A stretch of DNA of 64,000 nt from Rhytidiadelphus loreus. Lineage: Eukaryota; Streptophyta; Bryopsida; Hypnales; Hylocomiaceae. The stretch lies in assembly GCA_947034895.1 (NCBI GenBank), contig OX344765.1, forward strand, positions 43,095,001-43,159,000, in the 5' to 3' direction. Below, in pieces: positions 9,889 through 18,540 of the stretch. The notes beneath the pieces were generated by a model. That model was not told the DNA's origin. It saw only the letters and a list, made by a program, of their open reading frames with translations, and made no database searches. Position 1 is the stretch's first letter. The number at the start of each line of letters is the position of its first letter. A program made the translations under genes and the position numbers.

Positions 9889-10843
9889 TAGTTATGGTAA
9901 GTTAGTAATTTAGTTCTATTGTGGTTGTAGTACATGCAATATGAACATATCATGGAACTAAACTAAAAAAAAATCATGTAAGATAACTACACCTAAAATT
10001 GCACAAATAAACAATTAAGCATGGTTTCCATTATTATATTATAATTCTTTTTTGTGGGGTCATGTGGGTAGTGAAAAGGGGATTCTAGATTCTCTTAGAA
10101 TGCATTTTTTGGACACCATATGAATAAATTAAGAATTTTCAAAGTGCTGAAAATAAGTGTTCCGAAAAGCAATCATAGAGTCTCATGAATAGTGGGAGTA
10201 CATTTTAGACAAGTATCTCTAGTGTGTGATTTAGAAAGGGTGCGATTTGGAGGGAGTTTGGTAGCCGTCGCTAGCTACTTCATCTGTCCAGGAATGTCGA
10301 CTGAACTCATCTCCGAACCATCATTTCGATTTGTGCATCGGATTCATTTGGCATTGCTGTGCAGCAGGATCAAGCAGTGCCGGGGTTGAGTGAATTTGAG
10401 CAATGCATGTTAGTCACATGCAGTGCTCGGGAGATGGAAGTGGAGAAGAAAAGAGAAGCAGACGATTCATGTGAGACTACCAGCCTGGACTTCTCAACAG
10501 CAACACGTACATGTGAGTCTCATTTAGAATGTCATGCATTGCGCAAAACCGGGCACAAAACCTTCGCTCAAATGGCCGTGGTTGTTTAAAATGTTTTCAT
10601 CAATGTCTTGTTGCCATGGCCTTGTATTGTTCTTTGGAAGGCAGGACGCTTAGAGTTTCGTGAGTTGTGCAGCCACATTTTGCTTTTCATGCAATCATTT
10701 GATTTATGCAATCCCGGTGATCAAGCTTCGAATTAATACTTCGTGGAAATCTAATGTAGTGTGCTTGATTAATGGCGCTTGCGTTCATGTAATTGTCTTA
10801 ATTTGGACTTTGTATTTGGTGCTGGCGAGCAGGTCTGACCGTC
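9889..10843 (+). other. Left flank of the copia insertion; possible signal-peptide exon
   Basis: The first 300 bases are AT-rich. From about 10190 the composition is more gene-like. An ATG at 10772 (context ttaATGGCG) starts MALAF, followed after a stop by a hydrophobic stretch that could be a decayed secretion signal. The copia element begins 77 bases later and the LRR remnant lies on the other side, so both flanks may belong to one old receptor-like gene. This is weak evidence. Confidence 0.25.
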
Positions 10844-10848
10844 TTTAG

Positions 10849-11042
10849 TGTCAAGAATAAGCAAGTGACAAAAAAAGTATATTATGTGTATTACACAAGG
10901 TTCAAGTAGTGCACAATGTGCTGGTTCATGTAACGAAACGCTACAGCTATTTGTCCTAAATAGGTGTGCCTGTTGACACCTGTAACGTTAAGACTCTAAG
11001 TCTAAGTGTTAATCTATGATCAGCTGATCTTCTGTTCTAACA
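10849..11042 (-). repeat. 3' LTR of the copia element (left in the window)
   Basis: It is 194 bp and starts and ends with TG..CA. Compared with the right LTR it lacks 8 bases (agttgaac, or a register-shifted equivalent) just after GATCAGCTGATC. No other difference was found by eye. Confidence 0.95.
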
Positions 11043-11051
11043 CTCTCCCTT
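11043..11051 (-). promoter_or_regulatory. Polypurine tract of the copia element
   Basis: On the minus strand AAGGGAGAG directly precedes the 3' LTR, in the place expected for plus-strand priming. Confidence 0.75.
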
Positions 11052-11112
11052 CAGCTGAATCAGAGATGAAAGTAGGAGCTGAGTTGACGGCTTCATAACT
11101 TGCGGTGATGTA

Positions 11113-13173
11113 TCAAGCTTCTTCTGCATGGATAGTTGAATGTCCAATTCTGTTGAGGCCAACTGCTAAGGCACATTCGTGGTGCTTGATTTTTGACAAA
11201 GGTTTTGTGAGGACATCAGCCAACATCTCTGTTGTTGGAACAAACTCCAATTGTAGGAGCTTGGAGTCAACTTTCTCTCGAAGAAAGTGATATTTTATAT
11301 CAATGTGTTTTGATCTCTCGTGAAACTTTGGATTTTTACTGAGAGCTATACATGACTGATTGTCGCAGTATAGAATGCTGGGAAGCTTGACTTTATACCC
11401 GAGTTCAGAGAAGAGTGTCTGGAGCCAGAGAAGCTCCTTTGCTGCCGTAGCTGCTGATATATACTCGGCTTCAGTTGAGGATAGAGCGACGACAGGTTGC
11501 TTCTTACTTTGCCAAGAGAGTAAGGCGCCATTAAATTGGAAAAGGTGGCCTGAGGTCAATCGTCTTGTGTCGATATCCCTTGCCCAATCCGCATCGCTCC
11601 ATCCACAAAGAGAAGTAGTAGTGTCAGATGGGGATAATCTTTTATAAGTAAGACCCCATTGAATTGTGTGTTGGAGGTAGCGAAAGATTCGTTTCACTGC
11701 AGTCCAGTGAGCTGGTCCAGGTTGAGACATAAACTGAGCTAAGTGATTAACACTAAATGCGAGATCAGATCGAGTGCAAGTTACGAGGTACTGTAAACTC
11801 CCGATAGCTTGAGCATAGGGAATCGATGCCATAAGGGATGCATCTTCGGACGTGAGATTCTTAGCTTCAATCCGAGAATATCGTGCCCCAACTTCAAGGG
11901 GTGTTGCTATAGGTTTGCAAGTGGTCATACTGAACTTGCTAAGTATATCAGAAATATATTTGTCTTGAGAAAGTATGAGAGAACCGGTATGAGGATCACG
12001 TCGTATTTGAATGCCTAATATGTATTGTATATCAAGGTTATCGGTCATTGAAAAACGATGAGCAAAGACAGCCTTATGTGTTGAAAGATATTTTAAATCA
12101 TCAGATACAAGTATAAGGTCATCAACATATAGTCCAAGGAATAGGAATGAGGAGGATGACCGTTTGATATATATGTTGGTGTCTGATAGGCATCTGGTAA
12201 AACCTTGATTAAGAAGGAATTGATCAAAGAGTTCATACCACACACGAGGGGCTTGTTTAAGGCCGTATAAGGACTTGAGGAGGTGGCAAACTTTGTGTTC
12301 GTTTCCAGGTATCACAAAGCCTTCAGGTTGTGATATATAAATATCTTCTTGAAGAGTGGCATTCAAGAAGGCAGTTGTTACATCCATTTGGTGTATATGG
12401 TATCCATACAGGGACCCCAAGGCAAGTAATATACGGAGGGACGTCATTTTGATGACTGGGGAAAAGGTTTCAGCGTAATCAAGGCCAGCTTGTTGGGAAA
12501 AACCGCGAGCGACAAAACGCGCTTTATAGCGAGCCAAGGTGCCGTCTGAATTGTATTTTCGCTTAAATAACCATTTGGTGCTTACAATAGATCGATCAAG
12601 AGGTCGATCGACTAGATTCCATGTCTTGTTGTGGAGTAAAGAGGTATATTCAGATTCCATGGCAATACGCCATTGAGAGGCTTCCGGGCTAGATAAAGCA
12701 TCAGAAACAGAGGTTGGGTCAACAATATCTGAAAGGAAGGCACAAGCATAAACATTATCGTCATGAAATTGAGTAGATCGCCATTGGCCTTTATGTAGTC
12801 GATTAGATTGTCGAATCGGGGATGAAACTGGTGAGCTTGTGTGACAATGAGCTCGAAGTTGAGGAGAAACAGGAGGAGGTTGTTGTACTTTGGATGGGCT
12901 CAATGATGCCGTTGCTACGGGCTTGGAAATAGATGAGGGAGTGATCTGGGATTCAGATTGATCAGGGACTAGATAATAGGCATCAGGGTCTGATAAGGGG
13001 CTTATAGCAGGAGCTGATGGGCTGGAAGTAAGACTCTCAAACTGGCTAATGGAGATGATGGAATTTTCATCAAAGGTAACATCACGACTTGTATAAGTTT
13101 TGCGGGTTTGAGGGTCATATAATCGGTACCCTTTGATACCAAGTGGGTCATTGTAGCCCAAAAATAAGCACAT
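11113..13173 (-). CDS. Copia polyprotein, distal part: integrase C-end, RT, RNase H
   Basis: This is a 686-codon frame that continues the upstream gag-integrase frame without a shift; only a TGA and eight sense codons separate them. It opens with CLFLGYNDPLGIKGYRLYD, the usual end of copia integrase. The RT has WLFKRKYNSDGTLARYKARF, MDVTTAFLNATL, and the catalytic LYVDDLILVS. RNase H follows with CGWSDADWARD, SSTEAEYIS and YCDNQSCIALSKNPKFHERS. Catalytic motifs all look intact. The internal ATG at 13173 is not the natural start; the natural product would be part of one long polyprotein. Host genes are not involved. Confidence 0.93.
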   Translation of the reverse strand: MCLFLGYNDPLGIKGYRLYDPQTRKTYTSRDVTFDENSIISISQFESLTSSPSAPAISPLSDPDAYYLVPDQSESQITPSSISKPVATASLSPSKVQQPPPVSPQLRAHCHTSSPVSSPIRQSNRLHKGQWRSTQFHDDNVYACAFLSDIVDPTSVSDALSSPEASQWRIAMESEYTSLLHNKTWNLVDRPLDRSIVSTKWLFKRKYNSDGTLARYKARFVARGFSQQAGLDYAETFSPVIKMTSLRILLALGSLYGYHIHQMDVTTAFLNATLQEDIYISQPEGFVIPGNEHKVCHLLKSLYGLKQAPRVWYELFDQFLLNQGFTRCLSDTNIYIKRSSSSFLFLGLYVDDLILVSDDLKYLSTHKAVFAHRFSMTDNLDIQYILGIQIRRDPHTGSLILSQDKYISDILSKFSMTTCKPIATPLEVGARYSRIEAKNLTSEDASLMASIPYAQAIGSLQYLVTCTRSDLAFSVNHLAQFMSQPGPAHWTAVKRIFRYLQHTIQWGLTYKRLSPSDTTTSLCGWSDADWARDIDTRRLTSGHLFQFNGALLSWQSKKQPVVALSSTEAEYISAATAAKELLWLQTLFSELGYKVKLPSILYCDNQSCIALSKNPKFHERSKHIDIKYHFLREKVDSKLLQLEFVPTTEMLADVLTKPLSKIKHHECALAVGLNRIGHSTIHAEEA

Positions 13174-13197
13174 ATTGCTTTTAGAATCTAGTTTTCT

Positions 13198-15240
13198 TCA
13201 TTTCTCATCGGGAATGTGAGAAAATGCTTTACAACCAAAGGTGCGAAGGTGGCTTAAATTAGGCTTAAACCCGGTCCAAAGTTCAAATGGTGTAGAATTG
13301 TCTAAAGCTGATGTATATGAGCAATTTTGAAGGTAGCAAGCAGTATGCAATGCTTCAGCCCAAAACGAATTGGGTAATTGAGCAGTTGTTAACATACTGC
13401 GAGCAGATTCAACAAGGGTCCTATTTTTACGCTCAGCAACACCATTTTGGGAAGGGTTATAGGGATTAGTTAAATGACGTTGTATACCGTTGGTTATACA
13501 AAATTCATTAAAATTCTTGGATGTAAATTCACCACCATTGTCTGATCGTAGAAAGATGATCTTCTTGCCGGTTTGATTCTCAACCAAACTCTTATATTGT
13601 TTAAAATAAGTAAGAGTTTCAGACTTGTGTTTGAGGAAGAAAATATGGTTGTATCTTGAGAAGTCATCGATAAAGATTAGGAAATATAGGGTGCCACCAA
13701 GAGAAGGTGTGTGCATAGGGCCGCATAGGTCCGTATGGACAAGGGCAAGCACTTCTGTTGCACGAGTGGTTGAATTAGTTGGGAATGGTTGCTTATGTTG
13801 TTTTCCAAGAGTGCATGCAGCACAAAGAGGAATAGCTGATTGCAAAGATGGTAAGCCAAGCACCAGCTCTTGCGTTTGCATTTTATTCAAATAACGTGAA
13901 TTAAGATGGCCAAGGCGTAAGTGCCATTTGATCGAGTCAAATTCCACGGATGTAGTTGCAATATTACTGTCAATGGGAGGAGTAAATCCAATACCCAAGG
14001 AAAATAAGTTTCCTTCTTTTGGAACTTGAAAAGTCATGGTTTGTCCAGTGGTTGGGGAAGTTGTTCGAATTACACACTGTTCACAAGTGAATGTAACAGT
14101 GGTGTTACCAGTGCTTGTAAATTGAGACACAGATAGTAAATTTTTGGCTAGTCCAGGTACATAGAGGACATCGTTGATAAGCAAAGTGTGGCCACTGTTA
14201 AGCTTGAGGAGGATAGAACCAAAACCTGAAGCTGTGTAAGTGCTGTTATCACCCAATAAAATAGTTTTTGGATCAGAAAGCACTTGATAATTTTGAAATA
14301 ATTGTCGAATTGGGGACATATGCTGGCTTGCTCCTGAATCTAGATACCAAGAGTCAGAAGTTGGGCTTGGAGAAACCATAGCTGTGAACATAGTCAGAGG
14401 GTCATTACTTGTAAAAGCATTTAAGTGGGGTTTGGATTTCTCCGATTCCCGTTTCAGCGTGCGGCAGTCAGGCCGTTTGTGGCCTGGTTTGCCACAGTGA
14501 TGACAAATAATAGGTTGTTGAGGTGTGGATCGATAATTTGATTTGACTGATGTGTTTACTGATGAATTAGGTTTTGAAAATTGTTGTGGCTTGCGTTGGA
14601 ATAACTTTGTAAATTTCCCTTTGGCGTAAAAGGCACTTGTTTTAGTGGAATTGGTTTTAGAGTTATTTATTGCATTTTGCCGAAGGATATTGGCAATAAG
14701 TTCAGAAAAAGTAAGGTTGGCAATGCCACCTTGAGTTGTAACAAAGGCACTCCATGAGTCAGGAAGTGCTGAAAGAAGCAACATAATTTGTTGTTCTTCG
14801 TCAAATTTGCAGCCTGCAGTAAAGGCTTCTTGTAAAACCGATTGCCAAGTTTCAAGGAAACCAACAACATCCTCACTATCAGTCATAGTTAAATGACATA
14901 ATTGTTTATGAAACATAACTTGGGAGGCTTTATTCGAGCGCTCATAGAGCTGCTTCAGCTTGTCCCAAACTGCTTTCGAAGTAGAAAGCAATTTTAGCGA
15001 AAGGAGTTGTTTGTCACCACAGTGTAGGAGGATGTCAGAGCGTGCTTTGGCATCTTTCAATTTCCAAGCTGCGAGACCCACAGCATCAGTAGTAGGAGGT
15101 GCTGATTCTGAACCATCCACAACGCTCCAGATTTCGGAGCGAATTAGTAACATTTCAATCTTGATACTCCATGTGGAGTAATTAGTTCCAATTAATGGTG
15201 CAATAGAATAAGTTCTGGGATTCATAATTGTTGATGTCAT
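13198..15240 (-). CDS. Copia polyprotein, proximal part: gag, protease, integrase
   Basis: This is a 680-codon frame from an ATG at 15240, ending at a TGA at 13198-13200. Domains in order: copia gag (about residues 30-200, with LLSALPDSWSAFV), a CCHC zinc knuckle CHHCGKPGHKRPDC near residue 246, aspartic protease WYLDSGASQHMS near residue 298, the integrase zinc region (HLRLGHLNSRYL...CAACTLGK), and the integrase core with HTDLCGPM, RSDNGGEF and the ...NGVAERKNRTL glutamate. The TGA falls in the integrase tail, where copia proteins normally read on in the same frame, and the next frame opens nine codons later. It therefore looks like a recent nonsense change, though readthrough cannot be excluded. 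Confidence 0.93.
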   Translation of the reverse strand: MTSTIMNPRTYSIAPLIGTNYSTWSIKIEMLLIRSEIWSVVDGSESAPPTTDAVGLAAWKLKDAKARSDILLHCGDKQLLSLKLLSTSKAVWDKLKQLYERSNKASQVMFHKQLCHLTMTDSEDVVGFLETWQSVLQEAFTAGCKFDEEQQIMLLLSALPDSWSAFVTTQGGIANLTFSELIANILRQNAINNSKTNSTKTSAFYAKGKFTKLFQRKPQQFSKPNSSVNTSVKSNYRSTPQQPIICHHCGKPGHKRPDCRTLKRESEKSKPHLNAFTSNDPLTMFTAMVSPSPTSDSWYLDSGASQHMSPIRQLFQNYQVLSDPKTILLGDNSTYTASGFGSILLKLNSGHTLLINDVLYVPGLAKNLLSVSQFTSTGNTTVTFTCEQCVIRTTSPTTGQTMTFQVPKEGNLFSLGIGFTPPIDSNIATTSVEFDSIKWHLRLGHLNSRYLNKMQTQELVLGLPSLQSAIPLCAACTLGKQHKQPFPTNSTTRATEVLALVHTDLCGPMHTPSLGGTLYFLIFIDDFSRYNHIFFLKHKSETLTYFKQYKSLVENQTGKKIIFLRSDNGGEFTSKNFNEFCITNGIQRHLTNPYNPSQNGVAERKNRTLVESARSMLTTAQLPNSFWAEALHTACYLQNCSYTSALDNSTPFELWTGFKPNLSHLRTFGCKAFSHIPDEK

Positions 15241-15273
15241 GGTGATATTTTTATTTTTGTAGGGAGAAGATTC

Positions 15274-15510
15274 TCACAATGCCTGATGGTTTGAGGAAGG
15301 CTCAAGTACTGATCCTTCATCGGTTAAGAGCTGCAGATTGAGCTCATTAAGCTCATCAAGTGTTTGTTGATGTTCTTCTAATGTTTGATTGAAGGCTTGA
15401 TTGATACGTCGAAGAACAATTTCAGTTTCTTCCCTTTCAGATTCATTGATCATTAAATCAAAGATATCAGTACTTGAGCATTCCCCTACAGGCTTTTGAG
15501 GGAAGCACAT
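15274..15510 (-). CDS. Leader ORF of the copia element, 78 aa, coiled-coil-like
   Basis: Between the primer binding site and gag lies a 78-codon ORF in the same frame as gag, ending at a TGA (15274-15276) about 33 bases before the gag ATG. The peptide is acidic and Leu/Gln/Glu-rich (EEHQQTLDELNELNLQLLTD), consistent with a short coiled coil. No homologue is recognised. It could be an upstream ORF that tunes gag translation, part of an alternative longer Gag, or chance. Confidence 0.4.
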   Translation of the reverse strand: MCFPQKPVGECSSTDIFDLMINESEREETEIVLRRINQAFNQTLEEHQQTLDELNELNLQLLTDEGSVLEPSSNHQAL

Positions 15511-15557
15511 TTTGATGTAGTCCTATAAACAAAATTGAAGAGAGAGCAAAGAGCCTC

Positions 15558-15569
15558 GCTCTGATACCA
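15558..15569 (-). promoter_or_regulatory. Primer binding site of the copia element (initiator Met-tRNA)
   Basis: On the minus strand TGGTATCAGAGC begins directly after the 5' LTR. This is the standard plant site complementary to the 3' end of initiator methionine tRNA. Confidence 0.95.
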
Positions 15570-15771
15570 TGTCAAGAATAAGCAAGTGACAAAAAAAGTA
15601 TATTATGTGTATTACACAAGGTTCAAGTAGTGCACAATGTGCTGGTTCATGTAACGAAACGCTACAGCTATTTGTCCTAAATAGGTGTGCCTGTTGACAC
15701 CTGTAACGTTAAGACTCTAAGTCTAAGTGTTAATCTATGATCAGCTGATCAGTTGAACTTCTGTTCTAACA
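15570..15771 (-). repeat. 5' LTR of the copia element (right in the window)
   Basis: It is 202 bp, with the 8-base stretch that the other LTR lacks, and is followed by the target duplication TTTAG. Confidence 0.95.
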
Positions 15772-16019
15772 TTTAGTTGGGAAAGCCTGAGGTGATCGCC
15801 AGAGTGAAGGTAATCCACTCTTGTGGCCGGAGCCTCAATTTCAGCATCTTCATTTTGGGAGTTTTGATTTGCCAATTTCATAACGTCTGCAAGTTCTTCT
15901 CTTGAATGTGCGGTTTGGGTTAATTTGGCATACAGAGCTGGGAGGTCGGAGAGACCTAAGTTCAGGTGCATCTTGTTTTATATTACTAATGAAATCATTT
16001 TTGTTTTCGCATCGCATAT

Positions 16020-17245
16020 TTGGGGACTTGGGCGTGGTTCATCACCTACAAATGGGGCATGTCTAAGGTTTGTCGGTGGAGAAGTGCAAAGTTTGAGGCC
16101 TCCATTTATCAACTGGGCTGGGGTGGTATTCAGGACACTGGCGAGTACATGCTCTTAGGAATCGCTGAGGGACACACATTTTCTGAAACTGGAGGTCGTG
16201 GCGGGCGCAAGAGAGGGAAATCCGGAATTTGAAGTGGATGATGAGATATTCATTCAGCTAATTTCATTGAACACTCCAAATACGGAATTACAAATCTTAC
16301 AAAGGTTAGCTTTGATTGACGTGTTTATGTAAGGTGGTAGTATAGCCCTCGACGTCTACTGTGCGGGTTCCTGTGCAAGTTTCTTGGGGGAGTAGTGATT
16401 TGAGGCTCGTATGTACTGTACTCATCTTGTGGAAATGCGGTGTTTTGGCATGCAGTTTGCCATCCTTACAACCTTGAATGTGGGATTCACGATTTCACGA
16501 TCTTGAGTGGAAATTTTCCTGAAGACACAGTGAAACTTGTGTATCTCAACCTCAGTCTGACTTACATCACTGGGGAAGAACCAGCGAACATCATCATAAA
16601 CCTCCAATAACTGCAGGTGCTGGACATGATATGATGGGCGGAGATGGAAGGGTCCATGGTGACCAGATTTGGCCAGCTTCAAGATTTGCTAGTTCTGCGT
16701 CTTGAGGGTAACCACTTGAAGGTCAAATGCCACAATCCATTCTTTTACTGACGAAACTTCAGGAATTGAGTCTGTCACAAACAATTACAATGGCACACTT
16801 CCGTTGGGCTTCTTAACGATTCCAAACCTGAAAGTTTTATGGCTAGGTTCAGACTTCGACGTTCTGGACATGGTGCCATGGAGGATCTTCGCCTTGAGGG
16901 CTTTAAGGTTCCCGCGATCCTCTTTTTCCAGATGACGAAAGTTGAGGACACTCCATGCATCTTTAGAGGTGCAACATCATGGGCCCCATTCCATATCTTC
17001 AGAGTCCGACGCCTTTGGAAGATCTAAATCTGGCAAATAACACGCTCAGTGGACATATTCCAGACATGTTCAGAACCAAAGCTCAACTTGACCATATTGT
17101 GGTTGCATCAGAACCAACTAACTGGGCCACTTCCAGCCTCTTTGTTGCAGTGCAGAAGGCTCAGTAACGTCATTGCATTTCATGATGGCGGAGACTCAGC
17201 TCGGGAGGAACTGGAACTTGTTGCGATTGGACAACGACTAGCTCG
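16020..17245 (+). pseudogene. Leucine-rich-repeat receptor-like gene remnant
   Basis: Broken stretches in different frames recall plant LRR receptor-like proteins: GGEVQSLRPPFINWAGVVF near 16070-16130, NFPEDTVKLVYLNLSLTYIT near 16510-16570, GQLQDLLVLRLEGNHL near 16670-16720, and PLEDLNLANNTLSGHIPDMF followed in another frame by LTILWLHQNQLTGPLPASL near 17010-17140. These follow the plant LxxLxLxxNxLxGxIP pattern. Many stops and frame changes interrupt it, and no kinase domain is seen downstream. The young copia element lies 250 bases upstream and may have entered an already dead gene. How far the original gene extended is unknown. Confidence 0.6.
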
Positions 17246-18540
17246 AGGGTTTAACAACTTTTCTGAGACTGATCTTCAAGAGGAATGTTTTTTTTGCCAT
17301 AACTTTATAAAGAGTCTACGTGCAAACTATAAATAAGGGAACTGCACCAAATTGCGACTTGTTTATATAATCAACCCCTAAATATTCTTGCCAAAAATTT
17401 ATAGCGTCTTATCATGAGAGTGAGGGTAGATTTTGGGTACTCCTATTTTTAACACTTCAAAATTTTTTAGTTTATTCACATGGTGTCCAAAAATGCATGC
17501 CAAAGAGAATACCAAATCCCTTGACTCCCAACCAAATCCAGCAAAAATTAGATAGTTTAATAGGACCCATGCTCAAATGCTTATTTAGATGCTTTCTTAA
17601 AACATATGATAGAATCCAAGTGATGGATTCGAACCTCTTGGGTGCAGCCTCGCGGCTGAGAATATTTTGTGTGCTGTCTAAGACAATGCTTTTAGCATTT
17701 TGAATGCGTAAGGAACCTGGGCTTGCATCAGTTTATACCGTTCAGATAAGCTCCTAGAGTGATTGGTTTCAGTTGTGCATGTAAACATTGACTATATCAA
17801 GTAGAATGCCGGTAGAACATGAGAAGCTGCTGCATCCTCCAGGCGAGCGCACCTGTACAGATGTGCCTTTGCGTAAGAGACACTTGAGCATCTGCAAATT
17901 GAGTTTCTCACCTTTAAATGAAGCTCGAATTTAAAGATCAATGATCACCAATTCATACATGTCGGAAGTTTCAAATGATGAAAGTTCATGTTAAGAACAT
18001 GATACACGGCTTAATGCGAGGTGGACGTTGTTCACATACAATGCACCGGTGCAACGGCAGTCTCAATGGGAAAAAACGAGAGCGCTTTCGCATCGTCCAC
18101 CCCAAGTACACAGAAGAAGACATTGAGTGTTACCAAATTTGCTACTGCATGAGAGAACTACAGTACAACCCCCCGCAAGCGCCTCCAAGCTGAACATCAA
18201 TACGTCACTAAAGTCACTGCAACAGTCGTCCACTGTGTGTCTCCAGTCCCAACCTGCACGTGATGTTCAATGTCTCTCAAGAATTGTCTGCATCTGTCAA
18301 GTATTCTTCACTTAAGTTTCCAATTGTCTCTCAGGGATGCTCCCGGGAGCAAGGGGACATGAAAAATTGAGGAGTACTTTCAGAATGACGAGCTCTTCTT
18401 TTAGAGTGTTGAATAGTTTAGAACAATGAGTAATCCCAGCGAACTGCGATGGAAGAGGCAGATGTGGTATCGATTGGATACCGGGCTACCGACCTCAGGT
18501 GCACATTCTTAAGGCACCCAAGCAGTTGCAAAAGGCTCTC
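17246..18540. other. Intergenic between the LRR remnant and the DUF707 gene
   Basis: The end nearest 18540 should include the 3' untranslated region of the minus-strand DUF707 gene. An ORF at 17975-18193 (72 aa, Cys/His/Arg-rich) has no recognised relative. Nothing else was identified. Confidence 0.4.

Larger units (their letters stand above)
10844..15776 (-). mobile_element. Ty1/copia LTR retrotransposon, young
   Basis: The element is bounded by the target duplication TTTAG (10844-10848 and 15772-15776). The LTRs at 10849-11042 and 15570-15771 are identical except for an 8-bp stretch present only in the right one. Reading on the minus strand the order is LTR, initiator-tRNA primer site, leader, gag, protease, integrase, RT, RNase H, polypurine tract, LTR. 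Integrase before RT marks it as copia. The only coding defect seen is one in-frame TGA at 13198-13200. The near-identity of the LTRs points to a very recent insertion. Confidence 0.97.

Noticed and set aside
1662..11042. Both LTR families being 194 bp as evidence of relationship
   Set aside because: Their sequences, primer sites and domain orders differ; the equal length is coincidence, and the other copia LTR is 202 bp.
17600..17700. GATTCGAACC as a possible tRNA T-loop on the minus strand
   Set aside because: The flanking T-stem does not pair and no acceptor stem or anticodon arm could be built.
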